Shown piece by piece: positions 35,248 to 44,025 of a stretch of DNA of 64,000 bases. The position numbers were made by a program, and so were the translations under genes. The stretch lies in contig CAMDNE010000003.1 in NCBI GenBank assembly GCA_945902745.1, positions 1 to 64,000 on the forward strand. The letters run 5' to 3'. The notes under the pieces were generated by a model. The model was not told the origin of the DNA. It saw only the letters and a program-made list of their open reading frames with translations, and ran no database searches. The stretch is from Chitinophaga pinensis (GTDB lineage Bacteria; Bacteroidota; Bacteroidia; Flavobacteriales_D; Crocinitomicaceae). Each line of letters opens with the position of its first letter. Positions within the stretch are counted from its first letter, which is position 1.

Positions 35248-35255
35248 CAAAACTA
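35248..35255 (-). promoter_or_regulatory. -7 promoter element for cdd
   Basis: TAGTTTTG on the minus strand, matching TAnnTTTG, 18 nt upstream of the cdd ATG. Confidence 0.45.
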
Positions 35256-35363
35256 ATCAAAAGCTTTATTTAACGAGCATTTCAATGAATTTTTAAAGAA
35301 TTCGGTTAAAATCGCTTAGTTTGATTTGTGCAAGTGATTGAATAATTCTAATTTTACAATTCT

Positions 35364-36668
35364 ATGATTCAATATAAAAAAGTTGCATTCTATACACTCG
35401 GTTGTAAATTAAATTTCTCTGAAACATCAACAATTTCAAGGTCATTTGAAGATGGTGGATATGCAAAAGTTGAATTTGAAGAAACACCCGATATTTTTGT
35501 GATTAACACGTGTTCTGTTACTGAAAATGCAGATAAAAAATGTAAGCAGTTAGTCAAAAAAGCATTAAAGATAAATCCTGATGGTTTTGTGGCAATTATT
35601 GGCTGTTTTGCGCAATTAAAACCGATTGAAATCAGTCAAATCCCAGGAGTTGATTTGGTATTAGGAGCAAATGAGAAGTTCAATATCATCGAGCACATTG
35701 AAAAACTGAATCAGAAACAAGATGAAACAATCGTTTCATTTGAATCAATCAAGAAAACAGAAGATTTCATTCCTGCATTTTCAATTGGCGACAGAACGCG
35801 TTCATTTTTAAAAATTCAAGATGGGTGTGATTATTTCTGTACGTTTTGTACCATTCCTTTGGCAAGAGGAAAAAGTAGAAATGCTTCTATCGTTAGCACA
35901 TTAAAAGAAGCGGAGAAAATTGGAAAAACGGACATCAAAGAAGTTGTTTTGACGGGCGTTAATATCGGAGATTTTGGACAAGGTGGAGATGAAACGTTTT
36001 TTGATTTAGTGAAGGAATTAGATAACGTAGAAGGAATTGATCGCTACAGAATTTCATCCATTGAACCTAATTTATTGAGTAACGACATTATTCATTTTTG
36101 TTTGAATGAATCCAAGCATTTTGTTCCACATTTTCACATCCCATTGCAATCAGGAAGTAATCGTTTACTAAAAGCAATGCGCAGAAAGTATTTAAAAGAA
36201 TTATACGCTGAGCGTGTGGCTTACATTAAATCTTTGAGACCTGACACGTGCATTGGCGTGGATGTAATTATTGGTTTTCCTGGAGAAACAGATGAAGAAT
36301 TCCTTGAAACAATGGATTTTCTGAAAGATATTGATATCTCTTATTTACATGTCTTCACCTATTCAGAAAGAGCAAATACGACAGCCGTAAAACTTGGTGA
36401 TCCAGTTCCAATGTCGGTTAGAAAAGAACGTAGCAAGCAATTGCATATATTATCTGATAAGAAAAAACGAGCCTTCTATGAACAAAACATTGGTTCAATT
36501 AGAACTGTTTTATTTGAAAACGAAGAAGACAACGGAATCATGTATGGATTTACAGAGAATTATGTAAAAGTTAAATTGCCATTTGATTCAGCACTCATTA
36601 ATACTTTTCAAACGGTAACGCTGACAGAAATTGATCGAGATGGAATTATGAAATGTACCCTACAGTGA
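35364..36668 (+). CDS. mtaB: tRNA t6A37 methylthiotransferase
   Basis: A 434-residue radical-SAM enzyme that adds a methylthio group to C2 of N6-threonylcarbamoyladenosine-37 in tRNA. The N-terminal cluster cysteines are C14 (Y-T-L-G-C-K-L-N), C50 (N-T-C-S-V-T) and C81 (I-G-C-F-A-Q). The radical-SAM cluster is C155-x3-C159-x2-C162 (G-C-D-Y-F-C-T-F-C). A C-terminal TRAM-like region is present. T-L-G-C-K-L-N distinguishes MtaB from MiaB and RimO. A near-consensus TAATTTTA lies at 35349, 7 nt before the ATG. Confidence 0.94.
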   Translation: MIQYKKVAFYTLGCKLNFSETSTISRSFEDGGYAKVEFEETPDIFVINTCSVTENADKKCKQLVKKALKINPDGFVAIIGCFAQLKPIEISQIPGVDLVLGANEKFNIIEHIEKLNQKQDETIVSFESIKKTEDFIPAFSIGDRTRSFLKIQDGCDYFCTFCTIPLARGKSRNASIVSTLKEAEKIGKTDIKEVVLTGVNIGDFGQGGDETFFDLVKELDNVEGIDRYRISSIEPNLLSNDIIHFCLNESKHFVPHFHIPLQSGSNRLLKAMRRKYLKELYAERVAYIKSLRPDTCIGVDVIIGFPGETDEEFLETMDFLKDIDISYLHVFTYSERANTTAVKLGDPVPMSVRKERSKQLHILSDKKKRAFYEQNIGSIRTVLFENEEDNGIMYGFTENYVKVKLPFDSALINTFQTVTLTEIDRDGIMKCTLQ

Positions 36669-36699
36669 ACAGATTCCTAACACTTAATTCAATTTAAAC

Positions 36700-36903
36700 A
36701 CATAGGCACATAGTTCACATAGGTTATTTGTAGCTTGTAACTATAAAGTCATCACTTTTTCTGAACCACATAGAAACATAGTTCACATTGGAGATTTATA
36801 ATTTGCAACTAATAACTCATCACTCTTTCTAAACTAAATAGGTAAATAGATTACATAGGATAATCTAATTCTTAATTTGCAATAGCAACTCATCCCATGT
36901 AAC
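36700..36903. repeat. Three degenerate 68-bp tandem repeats
   Basis: The 348-bp gap 36669-37016 between mtaB and the convergent mnmD gene holds no gene. Three units start at 36700, 36768 and 36836 (exact 68-bp spacing), each opening with a CATAG-rich block (unit 1: ACATAGGCACATAGTTCACA) and the first two sharing G-T-C-or-C-T-C-ATCACT-like ends. Units 1 and 2 agree at roughly three quarters of positions; unit 3 is more diverged. The remainder up to 37016 is built of related pieces (ACTAATAACTCATCACT). Confidence 0.75.
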
Positions 36904-36928
36904 TAATCACTCCTAATTCATCACTTTA

Positions 36929-36956
36929 TAACTTGTAACTTGTAACTTGTAACTTG
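36929..36956. repeat. Heptamer microsatellite TAACTTG x4
   Basis: Four perfect copies of TAACTTG in tandem, inside the same gene-free gap. Shorter cousins (ACTTGTAACTAATAAC) follow to 36990. Confidence 0.85.
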
Positions 36957-37016
36957 TAATTAGCAACTAAACACTTGTAACTAATAACTCATCACTTTTA
37001 ACTTGCAATTATCAAC

Positions 37017-37682
37017 TCATAACTTAACCGCTCTCGTCATTTCCCTTTTCCCTGGAGGACCTGGTAATCCTTCTACTTTAAATCCCAAAGATTTTAAATC
37101 GCGTTTCATTTGTCCCATGGCGCAATAAGTGACTAGAATGCCATTTGGTTTCAACATGTCGTACATTTTCTTTAAAACATCGATTGTCCAAACTTCCTGC
37201 TGAACTTTCGGACCAAAAGCATCAAAGAAAACAATATCAGCAGATGATTTTGCAGGATGATAATCTTGAATTTTTGCATGTATTTTTTGAAATGTAAAGT
37301 TGGTAAGAAAAGAATGCTTTTCGCCCCATGACAAGGAATGCATCAAAGAAAAAGACTCTGTAAATTGTTTATCAACCAAATGTTCATAGCTGATGTCTTT
37401 GATCAATTCTAATTCAACAGGATAAGCTTCTATTCCAATATAATTAATCGTTCTATCCGAATTAACAGCCTCAACGAGTGTTAACAAAGCATTTAATCCT
37501 GTTCCAAATCCCATTTCAAAAACAGTAATTTCAGCAGTTGGATTTAATGTCCGAATACCATTTTGGATAAAAACATGCAACGCTTCTTGCAGCGCACCAT
37601 TGGTTGAATGATAATTTTCATCCATTTCTGGAATGTAAATCGTTTTTGAACCATCAGCTGTAAGAATGACCTCTCTTTTCAT
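37017..37682 (-). CDS. mnmD: tRNA mnm5(s2)U34 methyltransferase, MnmD-like
   Basis: A 221-residue SAM-dependent methyltransferase (DUF752 family). It starts M-K-R-E-V-I-L-T-A-D-G-S-K-T-I-Y-I-P, contains the SAM-binding loop E-M-G-F-G-T-G-L-N-A-L-L, the acidic residue in Y-I-G-I-E-A-Y-P, and the catalytic segment D-I-V-F-F-D-A-F-G-P-K. This is the stand-alone form of the methyltransferase half of MnmC, the last step of wobble-uridine modification; the FAD oxidoreductase half is absent, as in many bacteria. The ATG at 37682 is preferred to one at 37697 because the latter overlaps a promoter element. Confidence 0.88.
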   Translation of the reverse strand: MKREVILTADGSKTIYIPEMDENYHSTNGALQEALHVFIQNGIRTLNPTAEITVFEMGFGTGLNALLTLVEAVNSDRTINYIGIEAYPVELELIKDISYEHLVDKQFTESFSLMHSLSWGEKHSFLTNFTFQKIHAKIQDYHPAKSSADIVFFDAFGPKVQQEVWTIDVLKKMYDMLKPNGILVTYCAMGQMKRDLKSLGFKVEGLPGPPGKREMTRAVKL

Positions 37683-37686
37683 TGTA

Positions 37687-37694
37687 CAAAAATA
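37687..37694 (-). promoter_or_regulatory. -7 promoter element for mnmD
   Basis: TATTTTTG on the minus strand, ending only 4 nt before the ATG at 37682. The mRNA would start at or next to the start codon. Confidence 0.5.
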
Positions 37695-37697
37695 CAT

Positions 37698-38056
37698 TTT
37701 GAAATTAAGTCATCTCCTTATTACCCTCCAAACTTTTTATGTACAATAGAGAATGACACTTTTTCTATTGATGATTTTGATGGGGTCATCATTAAAAGAA
37801 AAAAAGCACGAAGAAAAAGCCCCAAACTAATTTCTATAGATTAAACAAAATATTTAGGAAATGTATCCGCGCATTTAAGCGAAATCAGCGGGAAAAATGA
37901 AAAAATAATTCCGCAGAAAACGCTGACTAACGCTAATTGAATCATTGCTTTTAATCTTTTAATTTGATTTTCGCCAAACTTCTTAATTCGAAATATGCTA
38001 TTAACAATTGTTGAAAAGTAGTATTTATATCTTTTTAAGAAAGATTTGCAAAAGCA
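37698..38056. other. Gene-free divergent region between mnmD and dnaB
   Basis: About 360 bp with no convincing gene. An 87-codon open frame on the minus strand (37841-38104) runs into the dnaB start and has no family features. The notable content is the imperfect inverted repeat at 37866-37933 and the dnaB promoter at the right end. Confidence 0.6.
37866..37933. repeat. Imperfect inverted repeat, CGC-rich
   Basis: Left part 37866-37894, containing GCGAAATCAGCGGGAA, and right part 37909-37933, containing TTCCGCAGAAAACGCTGA, are rough inverted copies separated by an A-rich spacer. The wording matches a class of CGC/CAGCGAAATC-type non-coding repeats common in Bacteroidota genomes (from memory). 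Confidence 0.5.
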
Positions 38057-38088
38057 TTTGAATCGAGCCGATTGATTTTCTATCTTTG
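38057..38088 (+). promoter_or_regulatory. dnaB promoter (-33 and -7 boxes)
   Basis: TTTG (38057-38060), a 20-bp spacer and TATCTTTG (38081-38088) match the two-part Bacteroidota consensus. The ATG follows after 4 nt, so the transcript is probably leaderless. Confidence 0.6.
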
Positions 38089-38092
38089 TTTC

Positions 38093-39661
38093 ATGGACAA
38101 CCAACCCGAAAATAGCAGAAAACCAATCACAAGGGTTAAAAACACCAATACATTAGCAAATGATCTTGGTAAAATTCCGCCTCAAGCTGTAGATTTAGAA
38201 CAAGCAGTTCTTGGCGCAATGATGCTTGAAAAAAATGCAGTCACAGATACCATAGATATTTTGATGCCGAGCAGTTTTTATGATCCAAAACACCTATTCA
38301 TTTACAATGCTATTCGGGAATTATTTGGTAGTTCTGTTCCAATTGACCTTTTAACCGTAATCAATAAATTAAAGCAAAACGGCGAATTAGAAGCATCTGG
38401 TGGAGCTGTGTATATTTCACAACTAACAAGTAGAATTGCTTCAACAGCACACGTTGAGTTTCACGCTAGAATAATTTCTGAAAAACACATTAAACGTGAA
38501 TTAATTCGAATGAGTAGCGAAGTAATTCGTGATGCTTACGACGATACGAATGATGTTTTTGACGTTTTAAACAAAGCAGAAAGCGAACTTTTTAAAATCG
38601 CAGAAAACAACATGGGCAAGGATGTTTCTACCATGCAAAATGTTGTCAAGCAAGCAATTGAAGAGATTGAAAAAGCTTCTCAAAATACAGATGGAATTTC
38701 TGGCGTTGCAACAGGATTCTTTGATTTAGATAAAATCACGTCTGGTTGGCAAAAATCAGATATGATTGTAATTGCAGCCAGACCAGCGATGGGAAAAACA
38801 GCTTTTGTTCTTTCAATGGCTAGAAATTCAGCGGTTGACCACGGAAAAGGTGTTGCCATTTTCTCATTGGAGATGTCGGCAGTGCAACTTGTAAAACGTC
38901 TAATCGCTTCCGAAACGAGATTAAGTGCAGAGAAATTAAGGAAAGGTGATTTACGTGAACACGAATTCCAACAATTGCATTCTAGAATAACTAAACTTGC
39001 CACTGCTCCTATTTATATTGATGACAGTCCTGGAATTAGTGTTTTTGATTTACGTGCAAAATGCCGTCGATTAAAAATGCAATACAATATCGACATGGTC
39101 ATCATTGATTATTTGCAATTGATGACGGCCGGTGGATCTAAAGGTGCTGGAAACCGTGAACAAGAGATTTCAACTATTTCCCGTTCAATCAAAGAAATAG
39201 CCAAAGAATTAAACATACCAATTATCGCTTTATCACAGTTAAGTCGCTCAGTTGAGCAACGTGGTGGTGATAAACGACCTGTTCTTTCCGACTTACGTGA
39301 ATCTGGGGCAATTGAGCAAGATGCAGATATCGTTTCATTTATTTACAGACCAGAATATTATGGTTTAATGGAAGATGAAGACGGAAATTCTAATCAAGGA
39401 GTGAGTGAAATCATTATTGCTAAACACAGAAATGGAGCCTTAGATCGTGTTCGTCTCCGTTTTATTGGTGAATATGCCCGATTTGACAATTTAGAGAGTT
39501 TTACAGAGGATGTCAATGTTCCAACCCACACAAGTTTAAATGCTAGTACTGATTTTGATGAGCCTAGTCCAGCGAGTTACACGATTGCTAGTAAAATGAA
39601 CTCTTTTGATGATAATACTGTCGATTTTGATAAATCGTTAGATGACGAAACGCCATTTTAA
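38093..39661 (+). CDS. dnaB: Replicative DNA helicase
   Basis: A 522-residue hexameric helicase that unwinds DNA at the replication fork. The N-terminal domain starts P-P-Q-A-V-D-L-E-Q-A-V-L-G-A-M-M. The RecA-like domain has Walker A A-A-R-P-A-M-G-K-T-A-F, I-F-S-L-E-M-S, Walker B M-V-I-I-D-Y-L-Q-L-M and S-D-L-R-E-S-G-A-I-E-Q-D-A-D. No intein. The ATG at 38093 is used; the in-frame TTG 21 bases upstream would read through the promoter. The acidic C-terminal 50 residues are species-variable. Confidence 0.95.
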   Translation: MDNQPENSRKPITRVKNTNTLANDLGKIPPQAVDLEQAVLGAMMLEKNAVTDTIDILMPSSFYDPKHLFIYNAIRELFGSSVPIDLLTVINKLKQNGELEASGGAVYISQLTSRIASTAHVEFHARIISEKHIKRELIRMSSEVIRDAYDDTNDVFDVLNKAESELFKIAENNMGKDVSTMQNVVKQAIEEIEKASQNTDGISGVATGFFDLDKITSGWQKSDMIVIAARPAMGKTAFVLSMARNSAVDHGKGVAIFSLEMSAVQLVKRLIASETRLSAEKLRKGDLREHEFQQLHSRITKLATAPIYIDDSPGISVFDLRAKCRRLKMQYNIDMVIIDYLQLMTAGGSKGAGNREQEISTISRSIKEIAKELNIPIIALSQLSRSVEQRGGDKRPVLSDLRESGAIEQDADIVSFIYRPEYYGLMEDEDGNSNQGVSEIIIAKHRNGALDRVRLRFIGEYARFDNLESFTEDVNVPTHTSLNASTDFDEPSPASYTIASKMNSFDDNTVDFDKSLDDETPF

Positions 39662-39689
39662 AAATGGTTTGATAGTTGTTAATGAAAAA

Positions 39690-40970
39690 ATGAAAAAATT
39701 TAACATGCGGTATATAATTGTCATCTTCTTTTTAATAACAATTCCCTTTAAAGGTCTATCAACGCAAATTATCATTCCAATGGATGATACACAGTCTGAC
39801 CATTTAAAAGCATACGGAATTGCGTTTTGGGCTCTTGAAAACAGTGTCACCATTGAATGGCTTTTAAATTACCGTGGTGGTTCATTTTTAGTTCCCCATT
39901 TAAGAGCATTGGAAGAAGAACTTGTTTTGAGAAATGTTAAATATGAAGTTTTAGCAGACGGACAAGTCAATCAAATTAGGAATCAAATAGCAAATCCAGA
40001 AGTGAATATGGAAATTGTTCAACTCGAAAAAGCTCCTAAAATTGCCGTTTACACACCACGAGGAAAACAACCGTGGGATGATGCGGTGACGCTAGTCTTA
40101 GAATATGCTGAAATTCCTTACGAAAAAATATACGATTCTGCGATTGTAATGGGCTTGCTACCAAAATATGACTGGTTACATTTACACCATGAAGATTTCA
40201 CTGGTCAATATGGTAAGTTTTATTCTGCCTATCGCTCCTACCCTTGGTATCAGCAACAAGTTGAAGATGCCGAAGCCGATGCAAAAATGCTTGGTTTTAA
40301 TAAAGTATCCGAATTAAAACTTGCTGTCGCAACAAACATTAAAAACTTTGTAATTGGAGGTGGTTTTCTGTTTACTATGTGCAGTGGAACAGATAGTTTC
40401 GATGTGGCATTGGCAGCGCATGAAACGGATATCTGCGAACAAATGTTTGATGGTGATGGCAGTGATCCAAAATGTCAAGATAAATTAGATTTTGCAAATA
40501 CGTTTGCTTTTGAGAATTTCAAACTAGAAAGAGATCCATTGATGTACGAATATTCTAATATAGATGGAACGGATATTCACCGCCAACAGCGAGTAACTGA
40601 GTCAACAGATAAATTTACCTTGTTTGATTTCTCTGCAAAATGGGATATTGTTCCTACGATGTTAACACAATGTCACACAACTGTGATTGATGGTTTTATG
40701 GGACAAACTACTGATTTCAGAAAAGACTTAATCAAACCGAATGTATTAATACTTGGAGAAAACAAAGCCTTAGAAACTGCCCGTTACCTGCATGGTGAAA
40801 TGGGTCAAGGTACTTGGACTTTCTATGGTGGACACGACCCTGAAGATTACGAACACAAAGTTGGTGATCCTCCAACAGATTTAAATCTACATCCTAATTC
40901 TCCCGGATATCGATTGATTTTAAATAATATTCTTTTTCCTGCTGCTAAGAAGAAGAAAAGAAAAACGTAA
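39690..40970 (+). CDS. Exported protein of the family mislabelled asparagine synthetase B
   Basis: A 426-residue protein with signal peptide (M-K-K-F-N-M-R-Y-I-I-V-I-F-F-L-I-T-I-P-F). The mature part has conserved blocks Q-I-I-I-P-M-D-D-T-Q, H-L-K-A-Y-G-I-A-F-W-A-L-E, L-L-N-Y-R-G-G-S-F, Y-D-W-L-H-L-H-H-E-D-F-T-G-Q-Y-G and T-F-Y-G-G-H-D-P-E-D-Y. I know this family in Flavobacteriia under the label asparagine synthetase B, yet no glutaminase or synthetase motif is present and it is exported. The His/Asp-rich blocks hint at a metal site. Start at 39690 or 39705; an in-frame ATG at 39642 lies inside dnaB and would bury the signal peptide. Confidence 0.75.
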   Translation: MKKFNMRYIIVIFFLITIPFKGLSTQIIIPMDDTQSDHLKAYGIAFWALENSVTIEWLLNYRGGSFLVPHLRALEEELVLRNVKYEVLADGQVNQIRNQIANPEVNMEIVQLEKAPKIAVYTPRGKQPWDDAVTLVLEYAEIPYEKIYDSAIVMGLLPKYDWLHLHHEDFTGQYGKFYSAYRSYPWYQQQVEDAEADAKMLGFNKVSELKLAVATNIKNFVIGGGFLFTMCSGTDSFDVALAAHETDICEQMFDGDGSDPKCQDKLDFANTFAFENFKLERDPLMYEYSNIDGTDIHRQQRVTESTDKFTLFDFSAKWDIVPTMLTQCHTTVIDGFMGQTTDFRKDLIKPNVLILGENKALETARYLHGEMGQGTWTFYGGHDPEDYEHKVGDPPTDLNLHPNSPGYRLILNNILFPAAKKKKRKT

Positions 40971-41030
40971 TCTTTTTGTTTATTCTAAGGATTTTTATTT
41001 TAAATTGGTGGTAACTTTTAAACTGCTAAA

Positions 41031-43958
41031 ATGAAAAAAATCTACTTTCTTCTGATACTTCTAGTATCTATTAATTATTCTTTTTCCCAACAACACGTTG
41101 AAAAAGAATCGAATAACTCCCAGAATTTAAATTCTAAAAAGCTTGGCACTCTGCCAAACTCAAGTAAAACTATTCATGAAAAAACAAATGAAAAGCCAAG
41201 TGGTTTTGGGAATCACACGTGTAAAACGCACGAACTAACAGAAAAACATTATGCTGAACGAGGAATTTTAAAAGAGTTCAATGATGATTATAAAAGTGCT
41301 ACTTCAAAAGTAAAAGGTCCTCAAATTGTTAAAACTCCAGGTGTAAATAATATTTCTGTAATTTTTCATGTTGTTTATAATCCAAATAATCCTGCAGAAA
41401 ATGTATCGAATGCTCTAATTATGCAAGTTTTTGCTGATATTCAAGAAGATTATCAGCTACTAAATGCTAATGCAGTAAATGCGCGCAGTAGTTTCGGATT
41501 CGTGCCTTCAGATGCTAATATTAATTTTTGTTTAGCAACGCAAACAGCGGCTGGTGTTCCTTTGTCAGAAGTTGGTGTTATTCGGGTTTCAACAGCCGAA
41601 GATTGGTACGATTCAAATAATGGTGAAGAGAACAAAATGAAAGCTTCAGCTACGGGAGGGTCTCAAATTTGGAATAGAAATAACTATTTGAATGTTTGGA
41701 TTTGTGATATTTCAAATGGTGCTAATTCAGGTACGGCTGGTTATGCTTATCGTCCTACAACATCTTTTTTACCATCTTCAACAATTGATGGTATTGTCTT
41801 AGATTACAATTTAGGGATGAACAATGAAAATGTTTTAACACATGAAATTGGTCATTTCTTAGGATTGGATCATACTTGGGGAGGTTCTGGAAGTTGTTCA
41901 ATGGATGACGGTTTTACAGATACTCCAAACACAGCAGGACCTTCTTTCAATTATGCTGGCTCTTGTTCTGGAAACCAATCAACATGCTCTGGTGTTCAAA
42001 CTCAATATGAGAACTATATGGATTACAGTAATTGTACTGTTATGTTTACACAAAATCAAGCTGATTTTATGCTCGTTATTTTATCTGGCATTAGAGGTTC
42101 GCTTTTATTGTCATCTGGTTGTAATCCAGTTAACGCTCCACCTGTGGCAGATTTCAATGCAGATTTAAGTCCACCGATTATTGTACCTGTTGGTGGGTCT
42201 GTGAATTTCTTTGACCTATCTTCAAATGTTCCGACCGGCTGGACATGGAATTTTGGAGGAGGAGCATCAAATCAATCTGTTCAAAATCCATCTGTTACGT
42301 TTAATACTGTAGGAACATACACTGTTACTTTAACAGCTTCTAATGGTTACGGGAGCGACCAAGAAGTGAAAGCTGCTTATGTTCAAGTTGTTGCTGCTGC
42401 TGCTGGAACAGCATGTGATACATTAAGAAATTATCTTCCTTTAACCGAAGCAGAAGCATACTACAATTGGTCGAGTGGATGGGGATTCTTTCCAGGTCAT
42501 GGTAGATATTCTACAACACCTCAGTCTCAAATCTACCAATATGCCGATCGATTTACTGCACCTGCAACTACCTTTGTTAGAAGATTACGTTTTCCTATCG
42601 CTAAAGCTGTAAATCAAAGTGGAACTGGTTTCATGAAAATCAGAATACAAACTGATGTTGCAGGCAGTCCAGGCGCCATATCAGGTGTTGATACATTATT
42701 AATTTCCGATATGAATGCTGGATTCTATAATGAATTTGACTTCACAATACCCGTTTCTGTAACTGGAAATTTCTGGGTTACCTTCGAAATGTTCTATGGC
42801 TCACCCCAAGATTCTATTTCGTTGTATTGTGTAGATTTTAATTATAGAAATGGCACAATTGCTACAGGTTTAAATACAATGAAATGTTATTATGGAGGAG
42901 CTACTAGTACTACTGGTATATGGCATGTCCCAACAGATATAAACCCAATTTGCAAATCAAGTCTTTGGTTGGACGTTTTAACTTCAAATGGTCCAGCACC
43001 TGTGGCAGATTTTACCTTCTCTGAAAGTCAAGTTTGTGCAGGTGGTCAAATTACTGTAAATGGTTCTTCTTCCACAAATACAACTAATTATTATTGGTAT
43101 GTAACTGACGACCCTTTTACGACTATCATATCACAAAGTAGTACTGCAGGAAATAATTTTACTTTTCCGACTGCGGCAAACAGAAGAATCTATTTATTTG
43201 CGGATGGTTCGTGTATGACAGATGGATTATATCTACCTGTTGTTGTTAATGCTGTTCCAACTGCAACTGTTGTAAGCACAAATACAACATGTGGTATCAA
43301 TAACGGTTCTATAACAATATCGAATCCTTTGGGTGGAGACACACCAAATTACACTTACAGTATTGATGGAATAAACTATCAAGTTTCCGGTTCATTTACA
43401 AGTTTAGCACCTGGAACTTACACTGTTTACATTCTTACTCCAGGCGATAATTGTATAAAAACATATACAAAGGTTATAACCGCTTCTACAGAATTAGTAG
43501 CGACAGTTAGCCCTAGTGTTACTATTTGTCCAGGTGATTCGCCAACCTTAACTGCAAGTGGAGGAACAGGTTATACTTGGTATGATGGATCTACAAATAT
43601 TGGCAGTACAGCATCAATTACCGTTACTCCAACAGCAACAAGTCAATATAGCTGTGTTGTAACAGATGGAACTTGTCAAGCAACAGTTTATACGTATGTT
43701 ACAGTTGATGTTTGTGGTGGAATAGATGAATTATCCTCCCAGGTTAATATTTACCCTAATCCAACTAATGGTCTCTTCACAATTGAAGTTCCAGGTGATT
43801 TCAACTATAAACTTTATGATGCAAGAGGCCGATTAATTGCAAATGGCGAAGCAAATGAATTAGTTGATTTATCGATTAAATCATATGAAAGTGGCATTTA
43901 CTTCATTGATATCTCAACCGATAAGTTTGAAAATACCTTTAAAATTGTCAAAAAGTAA
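41031..43958 (+). CDS. Secreted M43-type zinc metallopeptidase with PKD domain and T9SS type A signal
   Basis: A 975-residue extracellular protease. Signal peptide MKKIYFLLILLVSINYSFSQ; propeptide-like Lys/Asn-rich region to about 100; metzincin catalytic domain with H271-E272-x2-H275-x5-H281 (H-E-I-G-H-F-L-G-L-D-H) and a Met-turn Y-E-N-Y-M-D-Y. A PKD domain at about 375-455 has V-P-T-G-W-T-W-N-F-G-G-G and Y-T-V-T-L-T-A-S-N. Further beta domains follow, then a C-terminal type A sorting domain (V-N-I-Y-P-N-P-T-N-G-L-F-T-I, ending F-K-I-V-K-K). Pappalysin-like M43 enzymes degrade proteins outside the cell. Confidence 0.92.
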   Translation: MKKIYFLLILLVSINYSFSQQHVEKESNNSQNLNSKKLGTLPNSSKTIHEKTNEKPSGFGNHTCKTHELTEKHYAERGILKEFNDDYKSATSKVKGPQIVKTPGVNNISVIFHVVYNPNNPAENVSNALIMQVFADIQEDYQLLNANAVNARSSFGFVPSDANINFCLATQTAAGVPLSEVGVIRVSTAEDWYDSNNGEENKMKASATGGSQIWNRNNYLNVWICDISNGANSGTAGYAYRPTTSFLPSSTIDGIVLDYNLGMNNENVLTHEIGHFLGLDHTWGGSGSCSMDDGFTDTPNTAGPSFNYAGSCSGNQSTCSGVQTQYENYMDYSNCTVMFTQNQADFMLVILSGIRGSLLLSSGCNPVNAPPVADFNADLSPPIIVPVGGSVNFFDLSSNVPTGWTWNFGGGASNQSVQNPSVTFNTVGTYTVTLTASNGYGSDQEVKAAYVQVVAAAAGTACDTLRNYLPLTEAEAYYNWSSGWGFFPGHGRYSTTPQSQIYQYADRFTAPATTFVRRLRFPIAKAVNQSGTGFMKIRIQTDVAGSPGAISGVDTLLISDMNAGFYNEFDFTIPVSVTGNFWVTFEMFYGSPQDSISLYCVDFNYRNGTIATGLNTMKCYYGGATSTTGIWHVPTDINPICKSSLWLDVLTSNGPAPVADFTFSESQVCAGGQITVNGSSSTNTTNYYWYVTDDPFTTIISQSSTAGNNFTFPTAANRRIYLFADGSCMTDGLYLPVVVNAVPTATVVSTNTTCGINNGSITISNPLGGDTPNYTYSIDGINYQVSGSFTSLAPGTYTVYILTPGDNCIKTYTKVITASTELVATVSPSVTICPGDSPTLTASGGTGYTWYDGSTNIGSTASITVTPTATSQYSCVVTDGTCQATVYTYVTVDVCGGIDELSSQVNIYPNPTNGLFTIEVPGDFNYKLYDARGRLIANGEANELVDLSIKSYESGIYFIDISTDKFENTFKIVKK

Positions 43959-43977
43959 TACAAAATAAATTCTAAAA

Positions 43978-44013
43978 AAAAATCCCGATTGATAACCAAT
44001 CGGGATTTTTTTT
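43978..44013. terminator. Bidirectional terminator between two T9SS cargo genes
   Basis: AATCCCGATTG (43981-43991) pairs perfectly with CAATCGGGATT (43997-44007) around a 5-nt loop, with an A-run on the left and a T-run on the right. It serves both convergent genes. Confidence 0.9.
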
Positions 44014-44025
44014 GAACGCTTTTAT

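Noticed and set aside
36700-37016. Possible CRISPR array
   Set aside because: The repeat units are contiguous and diverged, there are no unique spacers of constant length, and no cas genes are present.
37841-38104. 87-codon minus-strand open frame in the mnmD-dnaB gap
   Set aside because: It runs across the dnaB promoter and start, covers the inverted repeat, and has no family features.
38680-39003. 107-codon minus-strand open frame inside dnaB
   Set aside because: It is antisense to a highly conserved gene and has no supporting features.
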